From the NCBI GenBank assembly GCA_020226215.1, contig CM035232.1:20062316-20126315 (forward strand): a stretch of 64,000 nucleotides of DNA, given 5' to 3'. This stretch comes from Sindora glabra. Its lineage: Eukaryota > Streptophyta > Magnoliopsida > Fabales > Fabaceae. The notes beneath the pieces were generated by a model, which searched no databases, was not told the origin of the DNA, and saw only the letters and a program-made list of their open reading frames with translations. Positions within the stretch are counted from its first letter, which is position 1; each line of letters opens with the position of its first letter. Below, in pieces: positions 50,576 through 62,981 of this stretch. The translations under genes were made by a program, and so were the position numbers.

Positions 50576-50699
50576 TTAAGTTTTCCATAAATCCATTCGA
50601 GCTCTTGGTAATCTTGGACTTTTGCAATCTTTGCATTGCCTTTATTAATTTACCTAAGCACTTGGTTATGTCTGCTCTGTTGCTTTCATAGCACTTGAT

Positions 50700-52900
50700 C
50701 CTTAAATCTTGTCTTATCTAGTAATGGAATGGATTCACATCCCCACCAAGATGAAGACTTATCAAACATTATATTCCTTGATACAAAACATTTACTTGTA
50801 CTCTGGTCATAACACCTCTATCTATTTTTTGCTTATTGTATTCCATGAAAATACCTTGAAGTACATTCTTGCCAAAGTTGCTTCTAAAATAATCAAGCAC
50901 AAGAATGTAACAAACACTACCAAAGACTTGCAAGTGATTAGCTATTGTTTTCATATGCTACAACTTCTAGAACAATGAAATGAATCCTAATTTTGCATAT
51001 GGAAACCTATTAATTATCTATGCAACTATCTTCATTCATTCAACCTAAAATCAAGTTGGAACATTTTTCATATGTAACAGACTTCTACAAATCTCTACAA
51101 AATGCCAATTCTTCTATTTTATTATGCCATACTACTTATAATGTTAGGACATATCAACTATCTTTAAATCCTACAACTCTAAAGATACTTGTTAAACTAC
51201 TTTGATATGTACTCCCTATCATTGTTAGCCTAAAGAAATTGAATCTTCTTACCTCCTTTATTATGAACATTCTCTTTGAACTTTTTAAATTTCTTCAATG
51301 CCTTAAATTCATCTTTCATAAAATTCACCCACACGTACCTTGAGTAATTGTTTATCAAGGTGATCATGTACTTCTTGCCACTTAATGATGCTTAGTTTAT
51401 TGGTCTAAAGATGTCTGAGTGAACTAACTTTAATGGCTCATTGGCTCTATACTTTAACTCTATGTAAGGTAGTTTATATGCTTTGCTATACTGGCAACTG
51501 GAGTAGATTACTCCATCTTAAACCTTAAGTAGTGGTAGCTATTTAAGCATTGCCTTATTCATTATTACCTTTAGCTTTCAATAAGTTATGTGTCTAACAC
51601 ATGTGCCGCATAATTTTGTTGTCATATTCTTATGAATTTTATCTACATATGTTGTCTTAGCAGATATCATGTAGGTAGACTGCATCTTTTTTCTTGCCAT
51701 GATTAATGTCCTTTCTACTTTGGCATTCTTATAAACCTTCATGTCATTCAATCTAGACAAAACATAGTTTCCTTTCTTGGTTAACTATAACATGAATAGT
51801 AAATTCTTCTTCATATCTTTCATGAAGCATATTTTCCAATTGAATTTCTGTTGCATTTTGTATGGATGTCACTATTATTTTTCTAACATAGTGATTGATA
51901 ATATGGATTTGTTATCTATTATCCCTATTCAATTCCTTAAGTACTTGAACAAATCCCATAACTTAATCTTTATCTTTAGTTTTATAGAGCATTCAAAATC
52001 CAATTGTTGTTGTAGTCAATCCATTAAGATTTGGATATTATTATTGTTGATTCTAAATTCTCTTCAAGCACACAACTTGATGCATTAATTTCCTAATTTT
52101 TTTCACTATTGTCTTCTTGTTCTTGGCTTGACATTGCTTCATTCCCTCGTGCTACTTTTCTTTTGGAATGACAAAATTAAGTTATATGACCACTTCTTCC
52201 ATAATTGTAACACTATCTAATTAATCTATTGAAATATATGGATAATTTCTCATACTACTCTTGACTTTATGACTTTTACCTATGTTTTAAACTCTACTCT
52301 TATCCTCTTATTTTATCATGTTCTTTTAGGTTAAATTTGCCTTTTGGATGACCTTTTCTTCACTACTATAAAAAACTTCCTCATTGTTCTTAACTGAGAC
52401 TTCAACAAACTTTTTCATTAACACTTCTTGATTTTCCAATAAAGTTTTAAATCATCAATGGAAGGTTATGCATACCAACCTTGGATTGCAGCTAAAAATG
52501 TGCTATACTCTAGGCTTAATCCATTGAATATAATTTTTATCATTTTTTCATCATTTTTATTTTTGCCTTCTCATATAGTAAAGCAATATCTTAACATGAA
52601 TTCTTAACTTTTGAAAATACTCACTAATTGTTGTGCTCCTTTATTCAATATTCATCAATATTTTTCTAACAACTAAAATCTCATAAATTTTTTCAAAATT
52701 AATTTTAAAAATATTAAATATGTATTATGAAACATCTCTACATGATCTATATGATAAAGTAAATTACCTTTTACCATAATTTTGATGGCATAGAGAGCCT
52801 TACTTGATTTAATATTCCTTTTCTTGTAAGCATTCACATTTGTCATAATAGGTGGAATAACTTCATTGCCATTCATAATCTCCCATAAATCTTTCCATTA
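50700..52900 (-). pseudogene. Ty1/copia gag and integrase relic
   Basis: In order on the minus strand: gag-like helical block near 52650-52440 (TISEYFQKLR); a decayed zinc knuckle near 52215-52180 reading CYNYGRSGHIT, then a stop, then FC, where the second Cys has become Tyr; a pre-integrase block near 51760-51580; integrase at about 51480-51270 (EPLKLVHSDIF, SGKKYM, YSRYVWVNF); and the linker HLQVFGSVCYILVLDYF at about 50940-50890 followed by FMEYNKQK. Many stops. Not functional. Confidence 0.75.
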
Positions 52901-53122
52901 AAGATAAGACATCATGCATGTGCCTCATGTGCAATAATTGTACTTGTTAAGTTTTTTCCATACCACTAATGTTACTAAAAAAAATTTCCATTACATGGTC
53001 TTAAATGGACATGCTTTCATCCAAATTGTTATGAATGATAGGCCAATTTCTCATATTAATCTCATTTATATTTATTATTAAATACATTTTATCACGCATT
53101 ATTATTTTCTATCACTTTTAGA

Positions 53123-53890
53123 TGTCACAAGCTTGCAATTCTAATAGTTTGACAAGAAAACATGCTTGATTTTGGAAACTTGGTGAAAAAATCAAACATA
53201 TTGTAAAGGTCTGTGATTGAAATTTACAATTAATCCAATTCATGTAATAATTTTCTTAATTTTTTTTAAATTTGAGGGTACTTTGATAATTCTGACATGG
53301 TTTAAGGATTTAAAAGAGTTTAAAAAGCCTGTATTTATGATCGTTACATTTTTATCTTCATGTTGATGCATTTTGGTGTTAATTAGGTACCTAAAGTATT
53401 GCAAAAAAGGCTTATGACAATTTAGAAAAGTATATCTACTTATGCTAAGCGTACTTTTATTCACAATGCTCTTTGAAGGGTTGGAGTGTTGGAAGAGTTG
53501 GTAAGGTGCCTTAGCACTAAACTAGGGACTTAAGTGTGCTGGATTGTGGCTATCTTTTACACACTCAAAACTATGAAATGAGGCATATACTAAGTAGATT
53601 AAGTTTCCTTCTCCATATTCATATTTTTTCTTTTTTGCCTATTGTGCTTGAAAGCTCTATATGTAAAGTGATCTTATAGTTTGATACGCATGGATGCTTC
53701 AACAACGTTGAATTGTAGCTTGTAGACATGTTGCATATGAGATTTTATTATATGAGCAATAAATTTTTAATATCTCGCTTTCTTTATTAAGCATGCCACA
53801 ATAGGGTTTTAATAGAAAAGTTAACATATTTGTTAAAAGTGATAAGCATGTGCCATATGGTTTTGGCTAGACAACTATCGGCCTGTGACA
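53123..53890 (+). repeat. LTR related to the 23341-26696 element (768 bp)
   Basis: Starts TGTCACAAGC and ends GGCCTGTGACA. It aligns with the complement of 25964-26696 (shared ACTTGGTGAAAAAATC, CTTATGACAA). It is followed by a PBS, so it is a 5' LTR or the left part of one. No partner LTR was found downstream; a CACTA end starts at 54039. Confidence 0.8.
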
Positions 53891-53892
53891 TT

Positions 53893-53903
53893 TGGTATCA
53901 AAG
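53893..53903 (+). promoter_or_regulatory. Primer-binding site, initiator tRNA-Met type
   Basis: TGGTATCAAAG two bases after the LTR, with one mismatch. The leader that follows (GCTAGAAGG ... ATGGCTTATCC) matches the leader behind the inner PBS at 25664-25675. Confidence 0.75.
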
Positions 53904-54038
53904 TATAGTTTGTGCTAGAAGGTCAAAATCAGGTAGATTACAATTAATCTGGATATGGCTTATCCAATACTTGCTGAGGGATACGTAAAGCAATTATTCT
54001 CAAATTTGGATAAGTTATTACCAAAGACTTGATCAAAG

Positions 54039-56236
54039 CACTACAACATTTTCAGCCTACGGTAATGACAAAAAACCATTGCTTATACTAAAAAACCTAT
54101 TGCCTATATTATAGGCAACGATTTTTAGCTATTGTTATAGCTCACATTACCTATTCCTTAAGCAACAATTTTTTCTTAATTTTAAGCAATTATTTTTAGC
54201 CATTACCACAAGTCACGTTACCTATTTCTTAAGCAATAGCTTTTTTTTAATTTTAAGCAAGGATTTTTAGCCATTGCCTATGTTACTTTAATCAATGGTT
54301 GCTAGTTGTTGCCTAATCTATAAGCAATAGTTACCAAGCATTGCATGGTATTATAGGTAACATTTGTGAACCATTGCTTATAATAGAATTAGAAACATTT
54401 CTTAGTCATTGCCTAAAACATATATAATAAGCGACAATTCTTAGCTATTGCTTATATTATTATACTTAACAATTTTTAATGGTTGCCTAAAAGAAAATAA
54501 GTAATAGTTCTTAATTGTTGCCTATACTAGAATATGTAATGGTTTTTAACTGTTACCTATATTAGAATAAGCAATAGATTTTGATCATTGCATAAAAGAA
54601 ATATGCAACATTTTTTTATTATTGCATATATACAATAGGCAATAGTTCTTGACTATTACTTAAAATACTTGTAAGTGTAAAAAATATGCAACAAATTTTT
54701 TACTGGTGCTAACAAGGTTAATGACAATAATTATTGGCCATTGCCTATTTTATACAAAAAGTGTTGCAAAATAAGCAATAGTTTGATAACCATTTCCTAT
54801 TGACAAACAACATTTTTTCTAATAATTAGACATGATTTTTTTGTTATTGCTATTTTTTTATTTTTTAAGAATGAAAAAATAATGTGCACATTAAAAATAG
54901 CAAACATTAATTTCATTAAAAATTAATTAAATGTGCACATTCTTTCCACCAATTTCTTATAAGAATACAAGTTTGTTATAATATTCAAAATAAAGCCTTA
55001 CCCAAATAACATTAAGATACATCCTAACAAAAGGTTAACAAACTACAATACCTAATGTAAAAGCTTCAATATTCTTCAAGTTGTGCATCATCTTGATCAT
55101 CCTTATTTAGTAAATCACCATCTAATAGTCTATCATTATCTTTACCAGCATGATTTTCCTACATGACATTAAGAAATTATAATTAGAAAAAATTATTATT
55201 AAGATATATTAGAATGGATCTCAAATAGAGATCATAAAGATATATGGATTTCATATATGGTCATAAAGATAAATAGAAAAGTTAAGGTTCTTCAATCATA
55301 CGCACCTACTGTATGAAATTGTATTATATTTATAAAAGCTGGATTCATATTAAAATGGAGCTCCTCATTGCAACTAGGTGTTAACATTTGTGCTAAATGC
55401 ACCTGAACTTCATTTGTTTTCAAGATTTAACTTCTTTAATTTATAATACCGCTATACCAAAATCCTATTATAGAGGTCATTGCAATGCTCTACACATATA
55501 AAAGATTGTTTGTGTTCTTACAACTACTATTCATTTAAACAAACTTAAATTCACGACATGGATTTATGCACATAGTTGTTCTTCTTTATCCATATCTTTC
55601 ATAATACAAGCATACTAAGCTTATAGAAAATATAGACAAACAAGATTTAACAAATAGCCTACCCATATCTTTTATAATACAAGAATACTAAGTTTGTTCA
55701 TTTAAACAAACTATCTTTTTTTAAAAAAAATTTCCTCTTTTCTTTAATAGAACATAATTTTAAATAGGCTAAATGAGAAAGTTTCTTCTTTGAGAAGCTA
55801 ATAAATAGAAAAAGGATGCATATAAAGAAATCTTGAAGTTGTAGGTAGGTAAAGTCTTATGTACAACAAGCATTTTACATAAACTAAGATGTGAAGACTT
55901 GAAATTCATGTTAAAAAAAAAAACTAGTTATTTCACTAAGAATAATAATAGAGGATGTCATATTATCAAATATTATATTTGTTTATAGTGATAACTTCTT
56001 GGAAGTATTTACCAATAAAATTATTTAGAATAAGCTATTTATGTAAAAATGCCAAACCTTTTCTTGCCACAAATGCTAACCTTTAGCAAGAACTAATATA
56101 AGAATAGATTCAACCAAGAAATACTCAAATGGAAATAGTTTCTATTTCTAATGTCATACATAATAAAAAAGAGAAAATTTGTATCATATATGAACTTATT
56201 ACACATTGAGAATAAGAGCTTGTTAACATATCTATT
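54039..56236 (+). mobile_element. CACTA transposon, left terminus with subterminal repeats
   Basis: Starts CACTACAACATTTTCAGCC, preceded by AAG. From 54090 to 54840 the words TTGCCTAT, AAGCAATRG and TTTTTAGCCATTGC recur in both orientations, about 15-20 times, as in CACTA subterminal regions. At 55040-55170 the minus strand reads an acidic stretch (DNDRLLDGDLLNKDDQDD) that could be a C-terminal exon, but this is weak. The right end (a TGTAGTG) was not found; it may have been lost or lie beyond the solo LTRs. Confidence 0.6.
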
Positions 56237-57818
56237 TGTTAGGTTTCACATATATTATATAACACAACGGAAAGCAAAATTTTCAAATCATGTCTTGTAA
56301 TGTGAAACCTTCTCATAAATTAATGTGCAGAGACATAAATCAAGAATGAAGGATTATCTCTTGAAGTACAGATCTGAATTATGAGTACAATCAGATGATA
56401 GTGCCTGTACAATATCCGCACAGGGTGAATGAGAACTTCTCAACCTTTACAAATATGCTAAAATTCATCTCTCACACATAGGAGAAGGGTTTTGTGCAAT
56501 TTTATAGGGTGTTTTATGCGATTTGCTAGTGGCGATTTTTTTTGTTTTCATGCATGAACAATGCACTTTCATGCCTCTTTTATAAAGCTAAAAGCATGCA
56601 TCTTTCCTAGTCCTACTAGGAAAATTGCAACTAACCTAATTCTACTCAACCACTAATATCTTATCTCTAATATAGTAAGAGTGATGAGAGATAAGACTTA
56701 TTCATTAGTTATTTAATATTAATCATTAGTTATTTAATATTAATAACTAAATATTATTAAATAATAATATTATCTCATAATATAATTATATAATATTATT
56801 AGATAAGATAATAATATTATCTCATAATATTATTATCTTATTACTTTGATAATATATATATAAAATAACAAGCCCAATTAATAAGTTTTAGTCTAACTAA
56901 AAGCTAATTAATTATTATCTCATTTCTACTCCTTTTGTGACTTATAGGTTTCTACTATGTTGGCAATGACTTATCATTGAACTATAGACAGTAAGCAGTA
57001 TCTAGCAATACATCACTGCCACTTAAGTAGTAAGAATGTCTATGATTCGACATTCACCTAATGTGTGATCAATGTTTTACATCACAGTTCCTTTTGTAAT
57101 GATATCCAAATCAAACTAGAGGCATGAAGTGTATCATCCTCGTCAATGTTTAATTTATACTTCTTAATACTGAGTAAACTAAAATAAATTATCAATATCA
57201 CATATTTATCCAGTTAAGCATGGCCATGCATTTTTATGTCTCACTCAAGGGGCCTAAGGATATCTCTCATTTATCCAAGAGTAATAAAATTTCATCTACA
57301 CCACTCACATCGCTCTACATAATTCGTGATACACCTAATCAACACCCTACACGCCATCCTGATTAAAGGTGACACAGGACGACATCAAAGTATGTGACTC
57401 CTTATGTAGGGAAATATAGTGACTTCAGGTTAAAGGACTACATGCATTGTGTTCACATAAGAATAACTAATTAAACATGTCTATCCATGCAGTATTCTTA
57501 TAGCGGGTCAATCTAGTACATCTATTCACTAGCAATGTACCCACGTATTGACTTGATATCATATATTCATAATTTATAATTATTAGTTACCATACATGAT
57601 AGTCTCAATGTATTATTATTCCTTCTACAATAATATTCGACTATGGATATTTTAGTAATAACAAAACTATTGTAGGGACAATTATTATATTTAAGTTATA
57701 AATTGTGCAAAAAATAAAATAAAATAAAATATAATAATTGTATTGCCTAAAATGAAATGTAATACATTGTACGTTATTACAATCATCTTATGATTGACTC
57801 CTAGAACACATACCAACA
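56237..57818 (-). repeat. Solo LTR, family 2, copy E (1582 bp, TSD CTATT)
   Basis: The plus strand reads TGTTAGGTTTCAC...CATACCAACA. CTATT lies on both sides (56232-56236, 57819-57823). Its complement matches 43318-44993. Confidence 0.93.
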
Positions 57819-57855
57819 CTATTCCACTTAAGAAAAGAAACAAAGTAGAAAGCAT

Positions 57856-57888
57856 ATATATGTATATATGTATATATATATATATATT
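57856..57888. repeat. AT-rich microsatellite (TATATG/TATA)
   Basis: An interrupted TA run between solo LTRs E and C. Confidence 0.8.
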
Positions 57889-57890
57889 AG

Positions 57891-59315
57891 TGCTGGAAAT
57901 CACGCATTATACATGCACAGCGGAATAAAATTTTTGCACGATTTCCACCAAGGATCCATGCGAATTTAGAACGCCATAGATTAGGGATTAGGGTTTATAC
58001 CTTTCGGCAAAAAATCTTCTATCCGCTACACAGCAAATCCAATCTGCTTCTGTCTGTTTTTCAATCCAATCTGCTCTCCCAATCACGAACCGGAATAGAA
58101 ACTAGAAGATCATATCACCAGTGCAGCGTTTATGTGGCTGCACCTCTGTGGTATCCACACGAACCCATGAATCACCGATGAATGTCCACTACGCCTCTTC
58201 AGGGGTTTTGGTCAAGGAGAGGTGCTAAGGTTTTCTATGCCTTTTTGGGGTGCGTGAATAATGATAGTAATCCTATTATGACCCAATAAGCCTATTTAAA
58301 TAGGTGCATAGAAAAACCTAACGTATTTGGGCTTTATTCCATGTACAATTATAGGCTTACTATTGGGCCTTATAATTATAATATGAATTCCCAAATATTA
58401 AGCCTAAACAATTTGGTCCATTAATTCCAAATTCACTAGGCTCTAAGTGTGCGACCCTACAGGCTCTCATTACGTTGGCAATGACTATTAATCATATTAA
58501 TGATCATAAACAATGATTGGTGTCTAGCAACACATCATTGTTATCCAAGTAATGAGAAAGTCGGTGATTTGACTAAACCTTTACACGTGATCATTACTTA
58601 TGTCCTTTTGTCCTATACATCTAGATTGAGCACGAGACATGGACCGTGTCATTCCCATATAGCCTAATCTTAAGGTTTCCTGATTCCTAAGTAAGCTGAC
58701 TGAAACAAATGTAATTGACATCTCATGTCAATTCATCTGAGCATGGCCATGCATTTTCTGAGCTTTACTTAATCAAGGAGCTCATAGATGTTACTCCTGT
58801 TATATAGGAGGGACAAATCCCATCTTGATCACACAAACCCCTCCGCATGATATGTGACATATCCAATATCTATCATTGCATTCACTTAACCATTAGTGAC
58901 ATAGAATAGTATCAAAATATGAAACTCACATGTAGGAAACCTTAGTGATCTCAGGTCAAAGGACCATATTAATAATGATCACTAAGAACCATTTATGACA
59001 CTCATATAATGATCCATGTAGTGTTCTTAATATGGGTCGGTCCAGTATACAAGTTCTCTAACTTGTACTCATGTGTAAACTTAATATCTCATATAAGTCT
59101 TCATACATGCTAGTCTTAACATATCAAAACAACCTAATCCACAATGATATATGACTAGGGACATTTAAGAATACAATTATTCTAAGGTTATTATTATAAT
59201 TGAATATATTATGCAGACAATATATATAAATATAATAATTGAAATTGTCATTAAAATAATATGATTCAAAATTACAATCACTAATATGATTGGTTTTAAG
59301 GCATATACACTAACA
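57891..59315 (-). repeat. Solo LTR, family 1, copy C (1425 bp, TSD ATTAG)
   Basis: The plus strand reads TGCTGGAAATCACGC...TACACTAACA. ATTAG lies on both sides (57886-57890, 59316-59320). Close to the complement of copy B, including the segment with TATTTAAATA. Confidence 0.93.
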
Positions 59316-59320
59316 ATTAG

Positions 59321-59997
59321 ATCAATGATAAAATTGATCTCAAAGCAAAAAAGGAACTTTCAAGTAATAATGTCTTGCTTAGAGCACTTAAAGCCTTCTA
59401 CAAGAATAGATATGTACAATGTCGGACCATATAAACCATTGAACCTTATCTTTAATAGTTTATAAGCATCAACAACACAATATTTTCATTATTTGAAGTA
59501 TTTACCAAAAATAGAAAAATTGATTCTGGATCAACTTATCATTATCAAGTTACCTGCATTTATTCATGTTTCATATTGGTGGTAAAGCTTAAAACATTTT
59601 CAAGATAACTACATTAAAATCAATCTCCTTACTAGATGAGAAAAATGGCAATAAGCATCACAAATAATTACAACCAAGCTTTGTTTTAAATTTAAATATA
59701 TAGACATTGATTCAAAAGGGATGAAACATTATCCATTCAACTCACCAAAATTTGATTAATAATAAAGTGAAACAATTAACAAAGAAACCAATTAACTATA
59801 GATAAGACAACATAGGATCAAACATAAAAAGTAAAAACTTAAAAAACATAAAATAGTTAAAATTGAAATAAAGGTATAGTAAACTCTATATTCCTTATAA
59901 TGAAAAGGCCTAACCTCCTAAATTGTCAATGCATATTGATTGACACTTGTCATTCATTGTTACTTGTACATTGAAACAAAACAAACTAAAAGGTCTT
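59321..59997. other. Gene-free AT-rich DNA left of the second Athila element
   Basis: No supported ORF. The Athila LTR starts directly at 59998; the 5 bp before it are GTCTT. Confidence 0.5.
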
Positions 59998-61396
59998 TGA
60001 TAAATGCATAATTGCACTTAATTTTTATGTGTTTCATCACTTATTTACTTAGTATTTTGTGCAAATCAATTGAAAAAGGGTACTTAAATGCTTGATATTT
60101 TGTTCTCAGGTTTTGTAGTGACTCATTTGAGCATTAGAAAATGATATAGAGCCAAAATCATGCAAATTATGGAGAATCGAAGCAAACTCGCTCATCTGAC
60201 AAAGAATACGAGGTATGGGAACCTTATGTGGAAGGCCGTGTATCTTTCTGGAATGTTTCGAAGCTTCACAGAGCTACTCGCAGAAAAGCATGGGATACAA
60301 CACAGGTCGTGTCATACCCCATGTACCATACTGCCTGACCCTTCGTAAGTAAACACGGGGAGTGTCATACCCCGTGTATCATGCTACCCAACCTTCGCAG
60401 AGAAACACGGGGTACAACACGAGCTATGTCATACCCCGTGTACATTTTTCATATAAGTTTTATGCGAAGAATCACAAAAGGGGAGGAAGAGAACTGAAAA
60501 TTAAAAGAGGAGCTGTCAATAGAAACCCTAGGAGAGACCCAAAGTCACTAAGGGCGACTGCTAGCCTAGGATTCAAGTAAAGGATTGAAGATTCAAGCAA
60601 GGAATTTGGAAAGCTTCATGACTAGTTTGATTCCCTTCTCTGTTTTTTGGTTTTCTACTGGTTGTGTAATGAACTCACACTAAACCCTAGTGCTCAGCTG
60701 GGGTAAACTTGTTCATGGATTTATGGATTTGATTTTTATATAATCTAGCTAGATTTACTGTTAATTTATGATTTGATTATGCTGTTTTGTATTTCAACAA
60801 TCCAATAATTCTGGAATATTAGATTTGTGTAAAGGATTAGTTGATTCTAGGTTGGAATGACTAATTAATTAATCAGACCTTGCATAATCATTGGGAATCT
60901 CCATTAAACTTAGGAATTAAGCTAATTGGATTCTTTTGCATAGGATGAAATGTCTAAAATTGGATTCACAAGCAATGTTAATGCAACCTAGATGAGTGAT
61001 TACTAGAGAAATTCTGGGTACTTTATCTATTGGTTAGTAGCTAGTAGCCTTGCAATGAGGTATAACTTATTTTTAGTAATCCAACAATCTAAATTAACAG
61101 TAAACCGAGTTAGAGGATTATCTTCATTCTATAATGAAATGCACAAGGAAACCCTAAAGCTGAGTACACTTTCATCTCATTTGAATTAAATCTTTACCTA
61201 ATCCATACCAGTTCCATTTGTTTCCTTTTTGATAACTAAGCTTTGTTTTGCATTTTACCCTTAATTCACAATAACAATCGGTACACCTAGATAATTTACC
61301 TTGAAATTTAGTTAGTATTCAACATTCAATCCCTGTAGAGATGATATCTTTTATACTATAACTCGATTAAACCCGTGCACTTGCGGGATCACGTCA
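59998..61396 (+). repeat. 5' LTR of Athila copy B (1399 bp)
   Basis: Starts TGATAAATGCATAATTGCAC and ends CTTGCGGGATCACGTCA. Aligns throughout with 3680-5115. Its ACACGGG palindrome array (60299-60445) has fewer units than that of copy A, which accounts for part of the length difference. Confidence 0.9.
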
Positions 61397-61402
61397 AGCT
61401 TT

Positions 61403-61420
61403 CGGCACCATTGCCGGGGA
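61403..61420 (+). promoter_or_regulatory. Primer-binding site of Athila copy B
   Basis: CGGCACCATTGCCGGGGA, three changes from TGGCGCCGTTGCCGGGGA, the tRNA-Asp-type PBS common in Athila-group elements. At least two of the differences are G-to-A changes. Confidence 0.7.
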
Positions 61421-61595
61421 TTGCAACTAGTTGATATTAACAAAAACTTTTGAGTGAATTAGACTAGGCAATTCATTTTTTTTTAGTTCTTGATTCATCT
61501 TGTTCTGATTTTCTTATTTTTATATATAGTATTTCTTTCTTATTTTGTTCTGTTCGAGTATTACCTACTCTTTTTGCAGAAATTTTTTTTTGTAT

Positions 61596-62981
61596 ATGTG
61601 AAGGAGAAGTCTTAAAGGAATTCTTGACTTAGACCCGGAGATTGAAATAACTCTGCTTAGGAGAAGGAGAAAGCAAAAATTAGTACATATCCAAGAGCCA
61701 ATTAACCTTGAAACAGTGATTGAAGGCATGGATAACAGATCTCTTAGAGAGTTTGCAACACCTGATGCCATTGGGCTTCAATCCAATATAAGGAGGCCTA
61801 CTGTTAAGGCTAACAACTTAGAATTGAAGCCAGCTCTTTTGTCTATGGTGCAGCAAAACCAGTTTGGTGGAGGACCAATGGAGGATCCTAACCTCCATAT
61901 TTAGATTTTCTTAGAGTATTGTGATACAATCAAGATAAATGGTGTAGCAGCGGATGCCATCAAGCTTAGACTCTTCCCATTCTCCTTAAAGGATAGGGCA
62001 AAGGCTTGGTTACACTCTTTGCCAGCAGGATCTATCACTACATGGGAAAAGCTACTGAGGGCTTTTCTGTCACAATATTTCCCTCCAAACAAGACTGCTC
62101 AATTAAGGAATGAAATCACCACATTCTCTCAGAGAGAAGGGAAATCTCTATTTGATGCTTGGGATAGATATAAAGAACTTATGAGGTTCTGCCCACATCA
62201 TGGGCTAGAGAAATAGCTAGTTCTTCATACTTTTTACAATGGTTTGAGCTATAATACTAAGCTTACTGTGGATGCTGCTGCTGAAGGTGCTTTGATGAAT
62301 AAAATGTTAGATGAAGCATATGAATTGATTGAGGATATGGCTTTGAACCACTACCAATGGTCAAATGAGAGGGGATCTTCAAGGAAAGCTCCAGGTAAGT
62401 ACGAATTGGATGCTTTTAATCATTTGTCGGCTAAGGTAGATGCACTAGGAAGTCTAAGTAGCAAAGTAGATGCATTTATGGCTAAGTTTGATAAATTTCA
62501 AGTTAATAGTGTAAATGCAATAGGTGCTACTGACTTTCCTTGTGAGATTTGTGGTATGACAGGTCACATGGCAACTGAGTGTAAATTGGGGCAGGATTTC
62601 ACTGAGCAAGTGAACTATGTACACAACAATAGGTATAGATAGAAGAATCCGAATGAACCCTTTGGAAACACTTACAATCCATCATGGAGGAACCATCCAA
62701 ATCTATCCTACAAGCCCAACCAGCCATACAATACTCAAAACACTCATAATAGGCCACCACCACCTGATTTTCAAAACTAAAGACCCTACAATCCACCAGC
62801 TCAACCCTTTTCCACTTCTAAATTAGAAGGCCTCCTAGAGAAATTTCTCATTTCCCAAGAGAAAACTAATGAAGAGTTTAGGTAACATGGTAGAGCCATG
62901 GAGGACTCCATTAGGAAATTGTCCTCCCAAGTTAACTCATTAGCCACACATGGAAAAATGTTGGAGACTCAAATAGCTTAA
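61596..62981 (+). pseudogene. Athila gag, frame intact but with seven stops
   Basis: One frame runs from ATG 61596 into pol. Visible parts: an Arg-rich start (LDLDPEIE...RRRRK) near 61610-61680; the retrotransposon gag domain at 61900-62340 (KLRLFPFSLKDRAKAWL, LRNEITTFSQREGKSLFDAW, LMRFCPHHGL, LHTFYNGLSYNTKL); and a CCHC zinc knuckle CEICGMTGHMATEC at 62541-62582. The stops are TGA 61599 (codon 2), TAG 61902, TAG 62214, TAG 62640, TAA 62778, TAA 62883 and TAA 62979. No frameshift is needed. From the family pattern, 62214 was Trp (TGG) and most others Gln (CAG/CAA) or Arg (CGA), all single transitions. Gag packages element RNA. Confidence 0.88.

Larger units (their letters stand above)
49137..53122 (-). 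mobile_element. Second Ty1/copia relic (gag to integrase) with 3' LTR piece
   Basis: On the minus strand AAGGGGAG followed by TGTTAAAG at 49586/49578 looks like a polypurine tract and 3' LTR start; the LTR would run to about 49137. A segment of it (49141-49228) returns at 53033-53119, where the 5' LTR would be, just before the LTR that begins at 53123. Between them lie gag and integrase relics and a MITE. Reverse transcriptase is missing. It is distinct from the 42030-48830 relic, because both contain the integrase C-terminal linker. Confidence 0.55.

Noticed and set aside
3680..61396. The two Athila LTRs as the ends of one giant 57-kb element
   Set aside because: The left LTR is preceded by a polypurine tract and env-like ORF, and the right LTR is followed by a PBS and gag. 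They are the 3' end of one element and the 5' end of another.
61716..62642. Three separate small genes in the gag region
   Set aside because: They are pieces of one gag frame separated only by nonsense codons.
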